From Oscillospiraceae bacterium (lineage in GTDB: Bacteria; Bacillota; Clostridia; Oscillospirales; Ruminococcaceae): 20,180 nt of DNA. The position numbers were made by a program, and so were the translations under genes. Each line of letters begins with the position of its first letter. The first letter of the stretch is position 1. Location of the stretch: positions 1-20,180 of the forward strand of contig DQFX01000040.1 of NCBI GenBank assembly GCA_003531585.1. Direction: 5' to 3'. Shown here in pieces: positions 6,540-14,441 of the stretch. The notes beneath the pieces were generated by a model. The model did no database searches and was not told where the DNA came from. It worked only from the letters and a program-made list of their open reading frames with translations.

Positions 6540-8486
6540 GTGAGTGGCAATAGTGTGAAATGGATACCCCTCGAGGGAATGGAGCTTACGGCGGCTGATC
6601 TTGCTCCGGCTGAAAAGCTGCGTAAATTCGGCTTTTCGCTGGTGTGCTGCAGTTTCGGCTCCGGGAAGCTGACTAAGGCCGGGCTGTGCATATATGACGT
6701 GCTCGCAGAAAAAGAGACCCCCAACATACTGGTGGTGACTTCCGCAAGGGAGATATACGGCTGGTACCGCATACTGATGACCGGTATCGGCGCAGACTTC
6801 AAGGTGATAAACGGCGCTGCGAACGAGATAGTGTTCTTCACCGGGGACAGCTCTAATCTCTACCTCTGCCCCCCCGCCGCGCTGGACGCTGCAAACGGGC
6901 TGAAAACAAAGGTCCCGGCTGATTTCCAGTGGGATCTCATAATAGTCGACGACGAGCAGAGCCTCTCCGCCCCCGACTGCCGGAAGCTTTCCGAGCGCAT
7001 TCCGTGGAAGTCCGAGCGGCTGCTGATGTTCACGCAGTTCCCCGCGCAGAACGGCGAGGAACGCGCTGCGCTTTCAGAATTCGTGAAATCCACGCTCGCA
7101 GAGGAGGCAAACGCCTCCTGCGCCGACGGTCTCGACTTCACGGTGAACGGCGTTCCGCTGGGTTACGATACTCCCCTGCTGCTTGCGGGCGACAAGCATA
7201 TATGCTCCGGCGCGCTCAACGTTGAGACAGCGGACTACGGCTTCGACGACGCGTTCCTCGCCGGACTGCGTCGCCGCTCGGATATCCGCACCGGGCTTCC
7301 CTCCTACAAGTACGGTGGAAATATCTTCGAGGACTACGACGTCGAGGACATGAAGGGGCTGTACCAGAAGTCCACCTACACTCCGTCTGACGTTGCGGAG
7401 CTTCGCGCAGTGGACAAGAAGCTCGACTGCTTCCTGAACCTCGCGGACAAGGTGGCTTCCGATGAAAACAGCCGCGCGATGATCTACTGCTGCGACAGGA
7501 ACACCGTGGATTACCTCCGCAAGGTGCTGTCCGCGATGTATTCCGAGAGCCGCGTAAAGACCGCCCGCAGCGAGCTTTTCAGCAACAAGGATATCCTGCG
7601 CAAGCTCCAGGTCGACGACAGCACGGTTTACCCGAAGTTCGTCATCGCAATGGACGATATCAGCGCAGTCGGCGACGGCTTAGACCGCATAACGGACGTG
7701 TTCAGCTACGAGCTGCCGGATTCCGCAGTGCTCCTTGAGCGCCGCGTGACCCGCCACGGAACCGCTCACGAAGCGGATCGCAGGTTCGTTTTCTTCCGCG
7801 ACAGCAACAAGCTGTTCGACAGCCGCATGCTCGGCAAGGTGCTCTACGCAAGCCTTCCGAACGCATTCTGCGGCGATATTCCCGCGCGGAACGTCCTTCT
7901 GGATATTCCCGCAAAGGGCGAATACATCGCCGAGCTGGTGGCGGACCTCCGCTACGCGGAAAGCTACGCAAGCGAAGTCGACAGCTGCTACGACCTCATC
8001 AAGAAGGTCAAGGCGGACTACGAGCTGCTCGGCGCCGGAAACCTCTCCAACGCCCGCCATCTGGCGGAATTCGCGGGAAAGCTCCTTGCAAAGGTGTGCA
8101 GGTTCTACGGCATTGAGAAGGACTCCTCCCCCGAGGAGATCGCAGCGGCGGCAGACAAGCTCTCCGGACTGTGCCAGGCAGCTGACGGAGCGCTCTCCGC
8201 GGTTCCCGCCGACATGGTGGAAAAAATATCAAAGAGCCTTGACGCCGACCCGGCAGCACAGCCCTTCGGCGAGGAAGCTATCGCGGGTCTGGAGCAGGCG
8301 AAGCAGCGCGTCAACGAGCTGCACAGCGGCAGCCACTACCACCTCATGATAAAGAACGACATACAGTCCCTTAACGACTGCATACAGTACCCGGTGCTCT
8401 ACAACATCTGGAAGTACAGAGTGCGCGAGCAGGACAGCGTGCGTTCATTCAGGGATTTCATCAGGATCTACAACGACGGAATGTGA
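6540..8486 (+). CDS. Degenerate SNF2/RapA-like SF2 helicase protein
   Basis: I do not recognise a named family, but the order of motifs is that of a SNF2-type superfamily 2 ATPase. A P-loop-like FGSGKLTKAG lies at residues 39-48, where the usual Thr/Ser after Lys is Leu. NILVVTSAREIYGWYR resembles motif Ia. DLIIVDDEQ (132-140) replaces the DEAH box, and MFTQFPAQNGEE resembles SNF2 motif III. The second RecA-like domain shows MIYCCDRNTVDYLRKVL, then VGDGLDRITDVFSYELP and LERRVTRHG (399-407), which match motifs V and VI. The last 200 or so residues look helical and carry no nuclease motif that I can see. The frame opens at 6531, but GGAGG at 6527-6531 points to the GTG at 6540 (8-base spacing), giving 648 residues. 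It is followed after 82 bases by a GHKL ATPase gene and probably forms one system with it. ATPase activity is uncertain because the motifs are eroded. Confidence 0.8.
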   Translation: MSGNSVKWIPLEGMELTAADLAPAEKLRKFGFSLVCCSFGSGKLTKAGLCIYDVLAEKETPNILVVTSAREIYGWYRILMTGIGADFKVINGAANEIVFFTGDSSNLYLCPPAALDAANGLKTKVPADFQWDLIIVDDEQSLSAPDCRKLSERIPWKSERLLMFTQFPAQNGEERAALSEFVKSTLAEEANASCADGLDFTVNGVPLGYDTPLLLAGDKHICSGALNVETADYGFDDAFLAGLRRRSDIRTGLPSYKYGGNIFEDYDVEDMKGLYQKSTYTPSDVAELRAVDKKLDCFLNLADKVASDENSRAMIYCCDRNTVDYLRKVLSAMYSESRVKTARSELFSNKDILRKLQVDDSTVYPKFVIAMDDISAVGDGLDRITDVFSYELPDSAVLLERRVTRHGTAHEADRRFVFFRDSNKLFDSRMLGKVLYASLPNAFCGDIPARNVLLDIPAKGEYIAELVADLRYAESYASEVDSCYDLIKKVKADYELLGAGNLSNARHLAEFAGKLLAKVCRFYGIEKDSSPEEIAAAADKLSGLCQAADGALSAVPADMVEKISKSLDADPAAQPFGEEAIAGLEQAKQRVNELHSGSHYHLMIKNDIQSLNDCIQYPVLYNIWKYRVREQDSVRSFRDFIRIYNDGM

Positions 8487-8498
8487 TCCGTATCCACA

Positions 8499-8525
8499 GC
8501 CCGACCTCCCCGCACGGGGCCGGGC
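8499..8525 (+). other. GC-rich hairpin between helicase and GHKL genes
   Basis: GCCCG (8499-8503) pairs with CGGGC (8521-8525), and CCCC (8508-8511) with GGGG (8516-8519), giving a bulged stem in the 82-base spacer. No T run follows, so it is unlikely to be a full terminator. It could act as a processing or stability element that sets different amounts of the two proteins. No function is shown. Confidence 0.45.
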
Positions 8526-8568
8526 GAATATACAGCAAATTTGAAGTGCGGAGAAACGGGGCGTATTT

Positions 8569-11500
8569 ATGAGCGAGAACAACGAGCAGGTCGAAAAGCT
8601 ACTCGGTGACTTCTTCGAACGGCACACCGCCGGAGATAAGGAAGGCATGAACGAAGTACTCCAGAAAATACAGCTTATGCTGTATTCAGGCGAAACTGAC
8701 AGCACTCCGTTCAAGGACTATTTCAACAATATGTACACCGGCAGAAGCGCGATAAATGTTTCAGGCATGGTAAGCGACTACCCGCGCGAATCCATCATAC
8801 GCGAGCTGCTTCAGAACGTATTCGGGTGCGACTACGACGAGAGCGATATCAAGGTAATGATAGAGTTCCTCGACGAGGGTCAGGTAAAGCTTACATACAA
8901 CGAGACAGGCTTCACGCTGGAGCAGGTGTTCTATTACCTCTCCGTCGGCAGAAGCGAGGAGGGCAAGGACCGCGAAGGCAGATTCGGTCTCGGAGCCAAG
9001 AGCGTTTTCGCGAACGTAGACTGGTTCAAGATGCGCTCGAATAACTACCAGCTCCGCGTTGTGAACGACGGCGGAGTGCTCAAGGTGCGCGAGCTGGAGC
9101 TTACGGCTGAGCAGTTCAAGCACACCGAGGTAGTGTTCGCGCTGGACGAGGCGGATCAGAAGAAGCTTCACGACGACCTTGTGAACATGACCTCCGCCAA
9201 GGGCGACTATATCAACATGATAGACCTGTGCTTCGCATTCCTCAAGAAAAAGCACCTCAAGTCCACCGACGAGCAGGAGTGCCCGCAGCGTACGTTCAAC
9301 ATCGCCGTGATCAACTTCGGCAAGCCCGAGGTGGTATATAAGATCCAGAACTACCATCGCGACCAGAACGACCTCCCGAAGATACGCTTCAGCGAGAACG
9401 GCAAGTCAGTTGCGGACTTTATCCACATGGAGGAGAACGGCTTCGTTTACCTGATACCGTTCGCTATCTCCGGTGCAAAGCGCGAGGCTGCGAAGGTGCT
9501 GATGAGCAAGTACAACTACTTCTCCACCTTCGAGCTGACCGGTCTTGTGAAGGCAAGCCGCCAGGACTTCCTCAAGGAGCAGCTCTCGGCGTTCTTCGTC
9601 AGCGTTCCTAACCGCTACATCACGAACAACCGTTCCGGTATCCGCCACGACTGCATAGAGGAAGTATCCACCGAGATCGAGGAGGATATCCTCGACATCG
9701 TCGACCAGTACCGCAGGCTGTTCGTGCTTCAGCTCACAAAGCGCCCCGATAATCCCGAGCGCTACATGCTGCGCCCGGCACAGTACGTTTTCGAGTTCTT
9801 CTACAACTATATAAATACAAGCGGCCTTGTAAGGGGACTTCGCGAGAAGTTCGCGGAGAGCATCTCCATCAAGTTCCCCGAGACCGAGGAGCCGGTATCC
9901 TTCACAGACCTTCGCGCCCGCGGCTACTTCAACGAGCGTAACGACACCGATATCGAGGATCACGACAGCGGCGCCGCCGGTCAGTCTCTGCTCGCAGACC
10001 TCGACCAGATGAAGGAGTGGTTCGGCAGCGACGAGGACCACGTTTTCGCCGCAAAGTACAACTGGTACCGCCAGGAGACCAACGAAAAGGGCTCCGAGTA
10101 CGCGTATGCATTCCAGCAGGACGGCGTGAAATACCTGATGACCTCCGACAAGAATCCGAAGATAAAGGACTACGGTCTGTCCGACGGATTCATGAACATC
10201 ATCAGCCTGAAGCTCAACACCTGCATCGTAAACGGCGCGGTCGCAGACGAAAACGCGCTCACCGAGGCGTTCCGGATAATCGACGAGATGTTCGGCGACA
10301 GCTACCGCATCGACATGAAGTACTTCCAGTTCATCATAACCTCCGGCGGAACTGAGATACACTTCGAGATCTCCAAGATACAGATAGGCAACCTCAAAAC
10401 CGCTATGGACGTTATCCAGAAGCACGAAATGCGTTTTGAGAACCACCAGATATACAACCAGGTAATAACCCTGCTGGTGAACTCCTTCACCAACGGCAAG
10501 GACACGCTCGCCTTCCTGCGCGAGATAAAGAGCCAGGGCGGCGAGATAACGCTCGCGCTGGATATCAACAAGCGCTACCGCTTCTCCGCTTATGGAAAGC
10601 AGTTCATGATACCGCCGAACATCACAAACACCGACCTGCTCGAGATAATCGGCGACGTTTACGTGCTCATCGGCAGCGGAATGTTCAACAACCGCGTGTT
10701 CGACTTCCCATACTCTGCGGGCAGATACGAGTACGACGCCGACGATATCCTCTCCGTTATGCCCTCGCTTGAAAACGCCGATTTTATCCGCGAATCCATC
10801 GCGAAGGTATACACCTGCGACCTCGGGCTTGACAAGGTGGCTCTGCTGAACGAAAACAGCAAGATAATCGCCATCATCGATCCCGCCGACGGACTCGCGC
10901 CCGAGCAGCGCAGCAAGACCGCGAAGTACATCGTGCTCCGCGAGGGTCTGTCAAAGCCGCTGTTCGCGAAGTATATCGAGTTCGTGCTGACCGGAACGCT
11001 CGGGAACACGCTCTCCTCGCTCTATTCCAGCACCGAGGAGCCTAACCAGGTGCTCGCCGATCAGATCCCCTACTACTACAAGCCGGTTCCGACCATTCAG
11101 CGCAGGGAGTTCGAGTTCCTGCGCGGAGAGGTCAAGCGCATTTCCGGCATAAAGGACCCGCGCCTCTACAAGAACTACTTCGCCCGGGACATCAACGCGA
11201 AGCTCTACGGCTACGGAAGCACCTGCCCCTGCTGCGGCTACGAATCCAGGATGATCAACAGCTTCATGCTGAAGAACTTCTCGATAGGTCTGCTCAACGA
11301 CGAGGGCAAGGAGCAGAAGTTCCGCTTCTCACTGTACCTCTGCGCTAACGACTCCTACGCCGCAGGCGGCTGGATAATCGACGATGTGAGCATCGGCGGA
11401 ATGTCCCCGTTCCTCTGGCTGGAGGAGCTTTCCCAGATCGACTATATCCCGCCGGAGTTCCTCATCTGCCGCATAAAGTACCGTCCGCAGGTAACATACG

Positions 11501-11640
11501 ATATCTGCGAGGCTGCGGAAAACGGCTCCGCAGAAGGTGCTGACAGCGCCGCGGCAGTCTACGACGGCGCTCCTGAAATACTCGACTTCGTGCTGTCCCC
11601 GATGATGGCAGCCAAGTGGCTCGAGGATAACCAGAAGTAA
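8569..11640 (+). CDS. Large GHKL (Hsp90/sacsin/MORC-like) ATPase with C-terminal CxxC
   Basis: The N-terminal 250 residues form a GHKL (Bergerat-fold) ATPase. The Mg/ATP helix is RELLQNVF with E79 and N83, close to the sacsin-type ELxQN signature. The next box is YNETGFT (110-116), where the usual first Asp is Asn. The ATP-lid glycine motif is GRFGLGAKSVF (137-147), as in Hsp90 and MutL relatives. An S5-like and middle region follows (for example VPNRYITNNRSGIRHD near 350). The long central part (about 400-870) I cannot assign. Near the C-terminus is TCPCCGYES (885-893), a CxxC pair that might bind zinc with later cysteines C925, C967 or C980. The ATG has GGGG seven bases upstream. Codon and base use look like the neighbours, so recent transfer is not evident. 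It is presumed to be co-transcribed with the helicase-like gene. Such GHKL-helicase pairings are known from MORC-type prokaryotic conflict systems, but function here is unproven. Confidence 0.85.
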   Translation: MSENNEQVEKLLGDFFERHTAGDKEGMNEVLQKIQLMLYSGETDSTPFKDYFNNMYTGRSAINVSGMVSDYPRESIIRELLQNVFGCDYDESDIKVMIEFLDEGQVKLTYNETGFTLEQVFYYLSVGRSEEGKDREGRFGLGAKSVFANVDWFKMRSNNYQLRVVNDGGVLKVRELELTAEQFKHTEVVFALDEADQKKLHDDLVNMTSAKGDYINMIDLCFAFLKKKHLKSTDEQECPQRTFNIAVINFGKPEVVYKIQNYHRDQNDLPKIRFSENGKSVADFIHMEENGFVYLIPFAISGAKREAAKVLMSKYNYFSTFELTGLVKASRQDFLKEQLSAFFVSVPNRYITNNRSGIRHDCIEEVSTEIEEDILDIVDQYRRLFVLQLTKRPDNPERYMLRPAQYVFEFFYNYINTSGLVRGLREKFAESISIKFPETEEPVSFTDLRARGYFNERNDTDIEDHDSGAAGQSLLADLDQMKEWFGSDEDHVFAAKYNWYRQETNEKGSEYAYAFQQDGVKYLMTSDKNPKIKDYGLSDGFMNIISLKLNTCIVNGAVADENALTEAFRIIDEMFGDSYRIDMKYFQFIITSGGTEIHFEISKIQIGNLKTAMDVIQKHEMRFENHQIYNQVITLLVNSFTNGKDTLAFLREIKSQGGEITLALDINKRYRFSAYGKQFMIPPNITNTDLLEIIGDVYVLIGSGMFNNRVFDFPYSAGRYEYDADDILSVMPSLENADFIRESIAKVYTCDLGLDKVALLNENSKIIAIIDPADGLAPEQRSKTAKYIVLREGLSKPLFAKYIEFVLTGTLGNTLSSLYSSTEEPNQVLADQIPYYYKPVPTIQRREFEFLRGEVKRISGIKDPRLYKNYFARDINAKLYGYGSTCPCCGYESRMINSFMLKNFSIGLLNDEGKEQKFRFSLYLCANDSYAAGGWIIDDVSIGGMSPFLWLEELSQIDYIPPEFLICRIKYRPQVTYDICEAAENGSAEGADSAAAVYDGAPEILDFVLSPMMAAKWLEDNQK

Positions 11641-11672
11641 ATTTTCACTGCAATATTACTGTAAGCAATAGA

Positions 11673-11710
11673 AACGTCCCCCTTCCGGTTTGGAAAGGGG
11701 ACGTTATTTT
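11673..11710. terminator. Bidirectional terminator between the GHKL and agu units
   Basis: AACGTCCCCCTTCC (11673-11686) pairs with GGAAAGGGGACGTT (11692-11705) with one mismatch and a five-base loop. It is followed by ATTTTAT on the plus strand. It lies 32 bases after the GHKL stop codon and 40 bases after the end of the converging kinase-like gene, so it can serve both. Confidence 0.85.
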
Positions 11711-11744
11711 ATCTGAAACCTAAAAAATGCCGTGATTCCGGGAA

Positions 11745-12206
11745 TTACAGCCGTATAACATCTTCGTCGGCTGACGGCGGCTCAAACAGGGAATTCAGCT
11801 TCTGCTCCGGCCCCTCGTCGATGAGGTACGCCTGCTCCGCGCCGGATACAACCTCGGAATTCCTGCGGACGATGAACTCCCGGCGCCGCTCGTCCGGAAC
11901 TTCGATGTACACAATGCTGAACGGCACACCGTGCGCCTTATAAAAGCTCCGGAGCTGGTCGCGCTCGGAGCGCTGCCACAGTCCCCAGTCGAGGATAACG
12001 TCAGCGCCGGCGGCGGTTATCTCGAGGGATTTTTTCAGCAGGTACTGCTTCACCAGCGGGAGTATCCTGCCGTGCTCCGCTCCCGGGAACATCAGGGTTA
12101 TCTCGTCGCAGGAAAGGATAACTCCCCCGGAAATGCGCTGTACCTCCCGCGCGTACCTTGACTTGCCGGAGCAGGTCTTTCCGCAGGTTGCGATCACTCC
12201 TGCCAC
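11745..12206 (-). CDS. Small P-loop kinase-like protein (AAA_33/zeta-kinase-like)
   Basis: This 153-residue protein begins with a Walker A motif, CGKTCSGKS (8-16), in the position usual for shikimate-, gluconate- or zeta-type small kinases. It then has ILSCDEITLMF, whose Asp may bind substrate or Mg, GADVILDWGLW as a Walker B-like strand, and an arginine-rich lid (DERRREFIVRRN, about 104-115). It probably phosphorylates a small molecule or RNA, but the substrate cannot be told from sequence. The GTG start overlaps the last 13 bases of aguA, and GAGGAGAG at the end of aguA is its ribosome binding site, so the two are translationally coupled. It is the last gene of the agmatine operon. A zeta-type toxin is less likely because no antitoxin gene is adjacent. 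Confidence 0.78.
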   Translation of the reverse strand: MAGVIATCGKTCSGKSRYAREVQRISGGVILSCDEITLMFPGAEHGRILPLVKQYLLKKSLEITAAGADVILDWGLWQRSERDQLRSFYKAHGVPFSIVYIEVPDERRREFIVRRNSEVVSGAEQAYLIDEGPEQKLNSLFEPPSADEDVIRL

Positions 12207-13312
12207 TGGCTCTCCTCCTCTGAAAACGCCGGTATCTGCTGGGTTATGCAGTGGATATTTCCGCCGCCTATCAGGATATCCCGTGCGTACACCGGAATGA
12301 CCCTGCGCTCCGGGAACAGCTCCTGGAGCTTTGCACGGGCGGGTTCATCAGCAGGATCGCTGAAGAACGGCATCACTATCGCGCCGTTCGAGATGTAGAA
12401 ATTGACATAGCTTGCCGCCAGCCGCTCGCCGGGAGTGCGGGTCGGCTCGAAATCCATCGTGTCAAGTCCGTCGCATTCCTCGGCGGTTATCGTAACCGGC
12501 TTCGGAAGATAAAGTTTGTGTACCTTTATCGGTCTGCCCTTCGCGTCGGTGGAGCCTTCCAGTATTTCCAGGCAGGAGCGCGACAGCTCATACTGCGGGT
12601 CGGAGGTATCGTCCGTCCACGCGAGGACGACTTCGCCGGGCTTCACGAACGCGCAGATGTTGTCTACGTGCTCGTTGGTCTCGTCGTTGTAGATTCCGCG
12701 CTTCAGCCAGATGACCTTCTCAGCGCCGAGGTACTCTTTCAGCCTGTCCTCTATCTGCTGTTTCGTGAGTCCGGGATTTCTTCCGGCACTGAGCAGGCAG
12801 GCTTCCGTCGTGAGTATAGTCCCCTCGCCGTCGGAGTGAATCGAGCCGCCCTCCAGCACAAAGCCGGAGGCGTCGTACATGCTCTTGTCGTAGAGGTCGC
12901 AGAGCTTCCGCGCCATGCGGTCGTCCTTGTCCCAGGGAAAGTACAGACCGTCCTCAAGACCGCCCCAGGCGTTGAAGCTCCAGTTTACTCCGCGTATAAT
13001 CTGACCGTTTGTTACAAAAGTCGGGGCGTAATCCCTCGCCCAGCTGTCGTTGCTGGACATCTCCGCCACACGGATATGCGGCGGGAGCATTCTGCGGGCG
13101 TTCTCGTACTGCCTGTCGCTGGCGCAGACGGTGACTTTCTCGCTCTGCGCTATCGCCTCGCAGACCTTCACAAAAGCCTTTCGCGCGGCGTAGGCTCCGT
13201 ACTGCCAGGAATCCGAGCGCTCCGGAAATATCAGAATGCACCCGTAATGCTCCGAAAACTCCGCAGGCATATAGAAGCCGTCCTGCTTCGGCGTTGTGTC
13301 AAGTACTCTCAT
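12194..13312 (-). CDS. aguA: Agmatine deiminase
   Basis: This cytosolic enzyme hydrolyses agmatine to N-carbamoylputrescine and ammonia, and the length of 372 residues matches the family. It belongs to the guanidino-modifying (PAD/ADI) superfamily. The visible signature includes NDSWARDYAPTF with D94, the catalytic histidine motif EGGSIHSDGEGT (H159), a second motif NEHVDNICAFV (H215) and the nucleophile C355 in GGGNIHCITQQIP. The N-terminal MPAEFSEHYGCILIFPER is also characteristic. The ATG follows TAAGGAG. The gene begins nine bases after the aguB stop and overlaps the downstream kinase-like gene by 13 bases. With aguB it forms a two-step agmatine-to-putrescine route that yields polyamine and nitrogen. 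No arginine decarboxylase, antiporter or carbamate kinase gene is present, so this is not the classic energy-yielding agmatine deiminase cluster. Confidence 0.95.
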   Translation of the reverse strand: MRVLDTTPKQDGFYMPAEFSEHYGCILIFPERSDSWQYGAYAARKAFVKVCEAIAQSEKVTVCASDRQYENARRMLPPHIRVAEMSSNDSWARDYAPTFVTNGQIIRGVNWSFNAWGGLEDGLYFPWDKDDRMARKLCDLYDKSMYDASGFVLEGGSIHSDGEGTILTTEACLLSAGRNPGLTKQQIEDRLKEYLGAEKVIWLKRGIYNDETNEHVDNICAFVKPGEVVLAWTDDTSDPQYELSRSCLEILEGSTDAKGRPIKVHKLYLPKPVTITAEECDGLDTMDFEPTRTPGERLAASYVNFYISNGAIVMPFFSDPADEPARAKLQELFPERRVIPVYARDILIGGGNIHCITQQIPAFSEEESQWQE

Positions 13313-13321
13313 CGTAACTCC

Positions 13322-14212
13322 TTATTTCAGACCCGATATCCCTGCTATCCTGCCGTACATCTCCGGCCGCCTGTCGCGGAAAACGCCCCAGCTGAGGCGC
13401 ATATCGCGCAGCTCGTCGAGGTCGAAGGTGTGGAGCAGGACCGTATCGGAAGTACGGTCGGCGCACTCCACAAGCGCTCCGGTGTTGTCGGCGATGAAGC
13501 TGCTTCCGTAGAACGTCAGCGACGAGGACTGCTGCTGATTCTCGCTGTCCGGGGTGACTGTCTCGGTGCCGATACGGTTAGCCGCGATCACCGGAACGAG
13601 ATTCGCCGCCGCGTGACCCTGCATGCAGCGCTGCCAGTGGGGCATGCTGTCGCACTCGAGCACCGGCTCGGAGCCTATCGCAGTTGGGTAGAACAGCAGT
13701 TCCGCGCCGTCCAGAGCCATGCAGCGCGCCGCCTCCGGGAACCACTGATCCCAGCATATCCCCACGCCTATCTTTCCGAAGCGGGTGTCCCACACTTTAA
13801 ATCCGGTGTCGCCGGGGGTGAAGTAGAACTTCTCCTGATAGAAGTGGTCGTCCGGGATATGGGTCTTGCGGTAAACGCCCATCACGGAGCCGTCGGCGTC
13901 TATCATCGCGACGCTGTTGTAAAGCACGTTGCCGTCCTGCTCGTAAAAGCTTATCGGAAGCACCACGGAAAGCTCCTTCGCCACCGTCTGGAATCTCCTT
14001 ACAGCCGGGTTTTCCTCCAGCGGCAATGCTAATTTATAGCTGTCATAGCGGCGCTCCTGGCAGAAATACCAGTTTTCGAAAAGCTCCGGCAGGAGAATCA
14101 CGTTTGCGCCCTCTGCGGCGGCTTTCCTGACCAGCTTTTCGGCTTTTTCGACTGACTTCTCCGGCGTTTCCGGAATCGACATCTGTATCGCTGCGACTGT
14201 CACGTTACGCAT
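13322..14212 (-). CDS. aguB: N-carbamoylputrescine amidase
   Basis: This carbon-nitrogen hydrolase of the nitrilase superfamily converts N-carbamoylputrescine to putrescine, CO2 and ammonia. The Glu-Lys-Cys triad is clear: E43 in LPELFENWYF, K116 in YRKTHIPDDHFYQEKFYF and C153 in GICWDQWFPEAAR. The DDHFYQEKFYFTPGDTGF segment and the CMALDGAELLFYPTAIGSEP segment are characteristic of carbamoylputrescine amidases. The frame extends to an ATG at 14230, but the ATG at 14212 (MRNVTVAAIQM) has GAGGT seven bases upstream and fits the family, giving 296 residues. The upstream ATG with GGGGA cannot be fully excluded. It is the first gene of the aguB-aguA-kinase operon and is driven by a consensus promoter. 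Confidence 0.94.
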   Translation of the reverse strand: MRNVTVAAIQMSIPETPEKSVEKAEKLVRKAAAEGANVILLPELFENWYFCQERRYDSYKLALPLEENPAVRRFQTVAKELSVVLPISFYEQDGNVLYNSVAMIDADGSVMGVYRKTHIPDDHFYQEKFYFTPGDTGFKVWDTRFGKIGVGICWDQWFPEAARCMALDGAELLFYPTAIGSEPVLECDSMPHWQRCMQGHAAANLVPVIAANRIGTETVTPDSENQQQSSSLTFYGSSFIADNTGALVECADRTSDTVLLHTFDLDELRDMRLSWGVFRDRRPEMYGRIAGISGLK

Positions 14213-14307
14213 AATTGTACCTCGTTTCATGTATTTCCCCAGCTACGATGAGTATTATCGGCGGGTTGTTTTACAATTCGTATATTGATATTGCTCTTAC
14301 ACTTGTA

Positions 14308-14336
14308 ATTATATCATCTGCCGGGGCGCATGTCAA
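14308..14336 (-). promoter_or_regulatory. Consensus sigma-A promoter of the agu operon
   Basis: On the minus strand TTGACA (complement of 14331-14336) and TATAAT (complement of 14308-14313) are separated by 17 bases, a perfect consensus. The leader to the aguB ATG is about 90 bases. It is back to back with the purD promoter, only 38 bases away. Confidence 0.88.
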
Positions 14337-14374
14337 ATAGTTTAGCGTAAAATCACGTAAATTCGGAAAAAACC

Positions 14375-14403
14375 TTGAAAAACGTCCGGGTTTATGTTAA
14401 AAT
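14375..14403 (+). promoter_or_regulatory. Promoter of purD
   Basis: TTGAAA (14375-14380) and TAAAAT (14398-14403) are 17 bases apart. A second TATAAT occurs 8 bases further on (14409-14414) without a matching -35. I see no purine riboswitch in the short leader (about 30 bases). Confidence 0.75.
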
Positions 14404-14441
14404 AGTAGTATAATTTTTATTTCGAAAGGACGTAATGTTTT

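Noticed and set aside
8499..8525. Hairpin between the helicase and GHKL genes as a terminator
   Set aside because: No T run follows, and the spacer contains no new promoter that I can support, so the two genes are kept as one unit.
9406..10446. 346-aa open frame antisense to the GHKL gene
   Set aside because: It is a shadow of the GHKL coding frame, with a Val/Leu/Glu-rich composition and no Shine-Dalgarno.
11745..12206. Zeta toxin of a toxin-antitoxin pair
   Set aside because: No small antitoxin gene is adjacent, and tight coupling to aguA points to a metabolic role.
12251..14032. 593-aa open frame on the plus strand opposite aguA and aguB
   Set aside because: Both opposite genes carry full catalytic signatures. 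The long antisense frame is a product of GC-rich codon use and has no domain I recognise.
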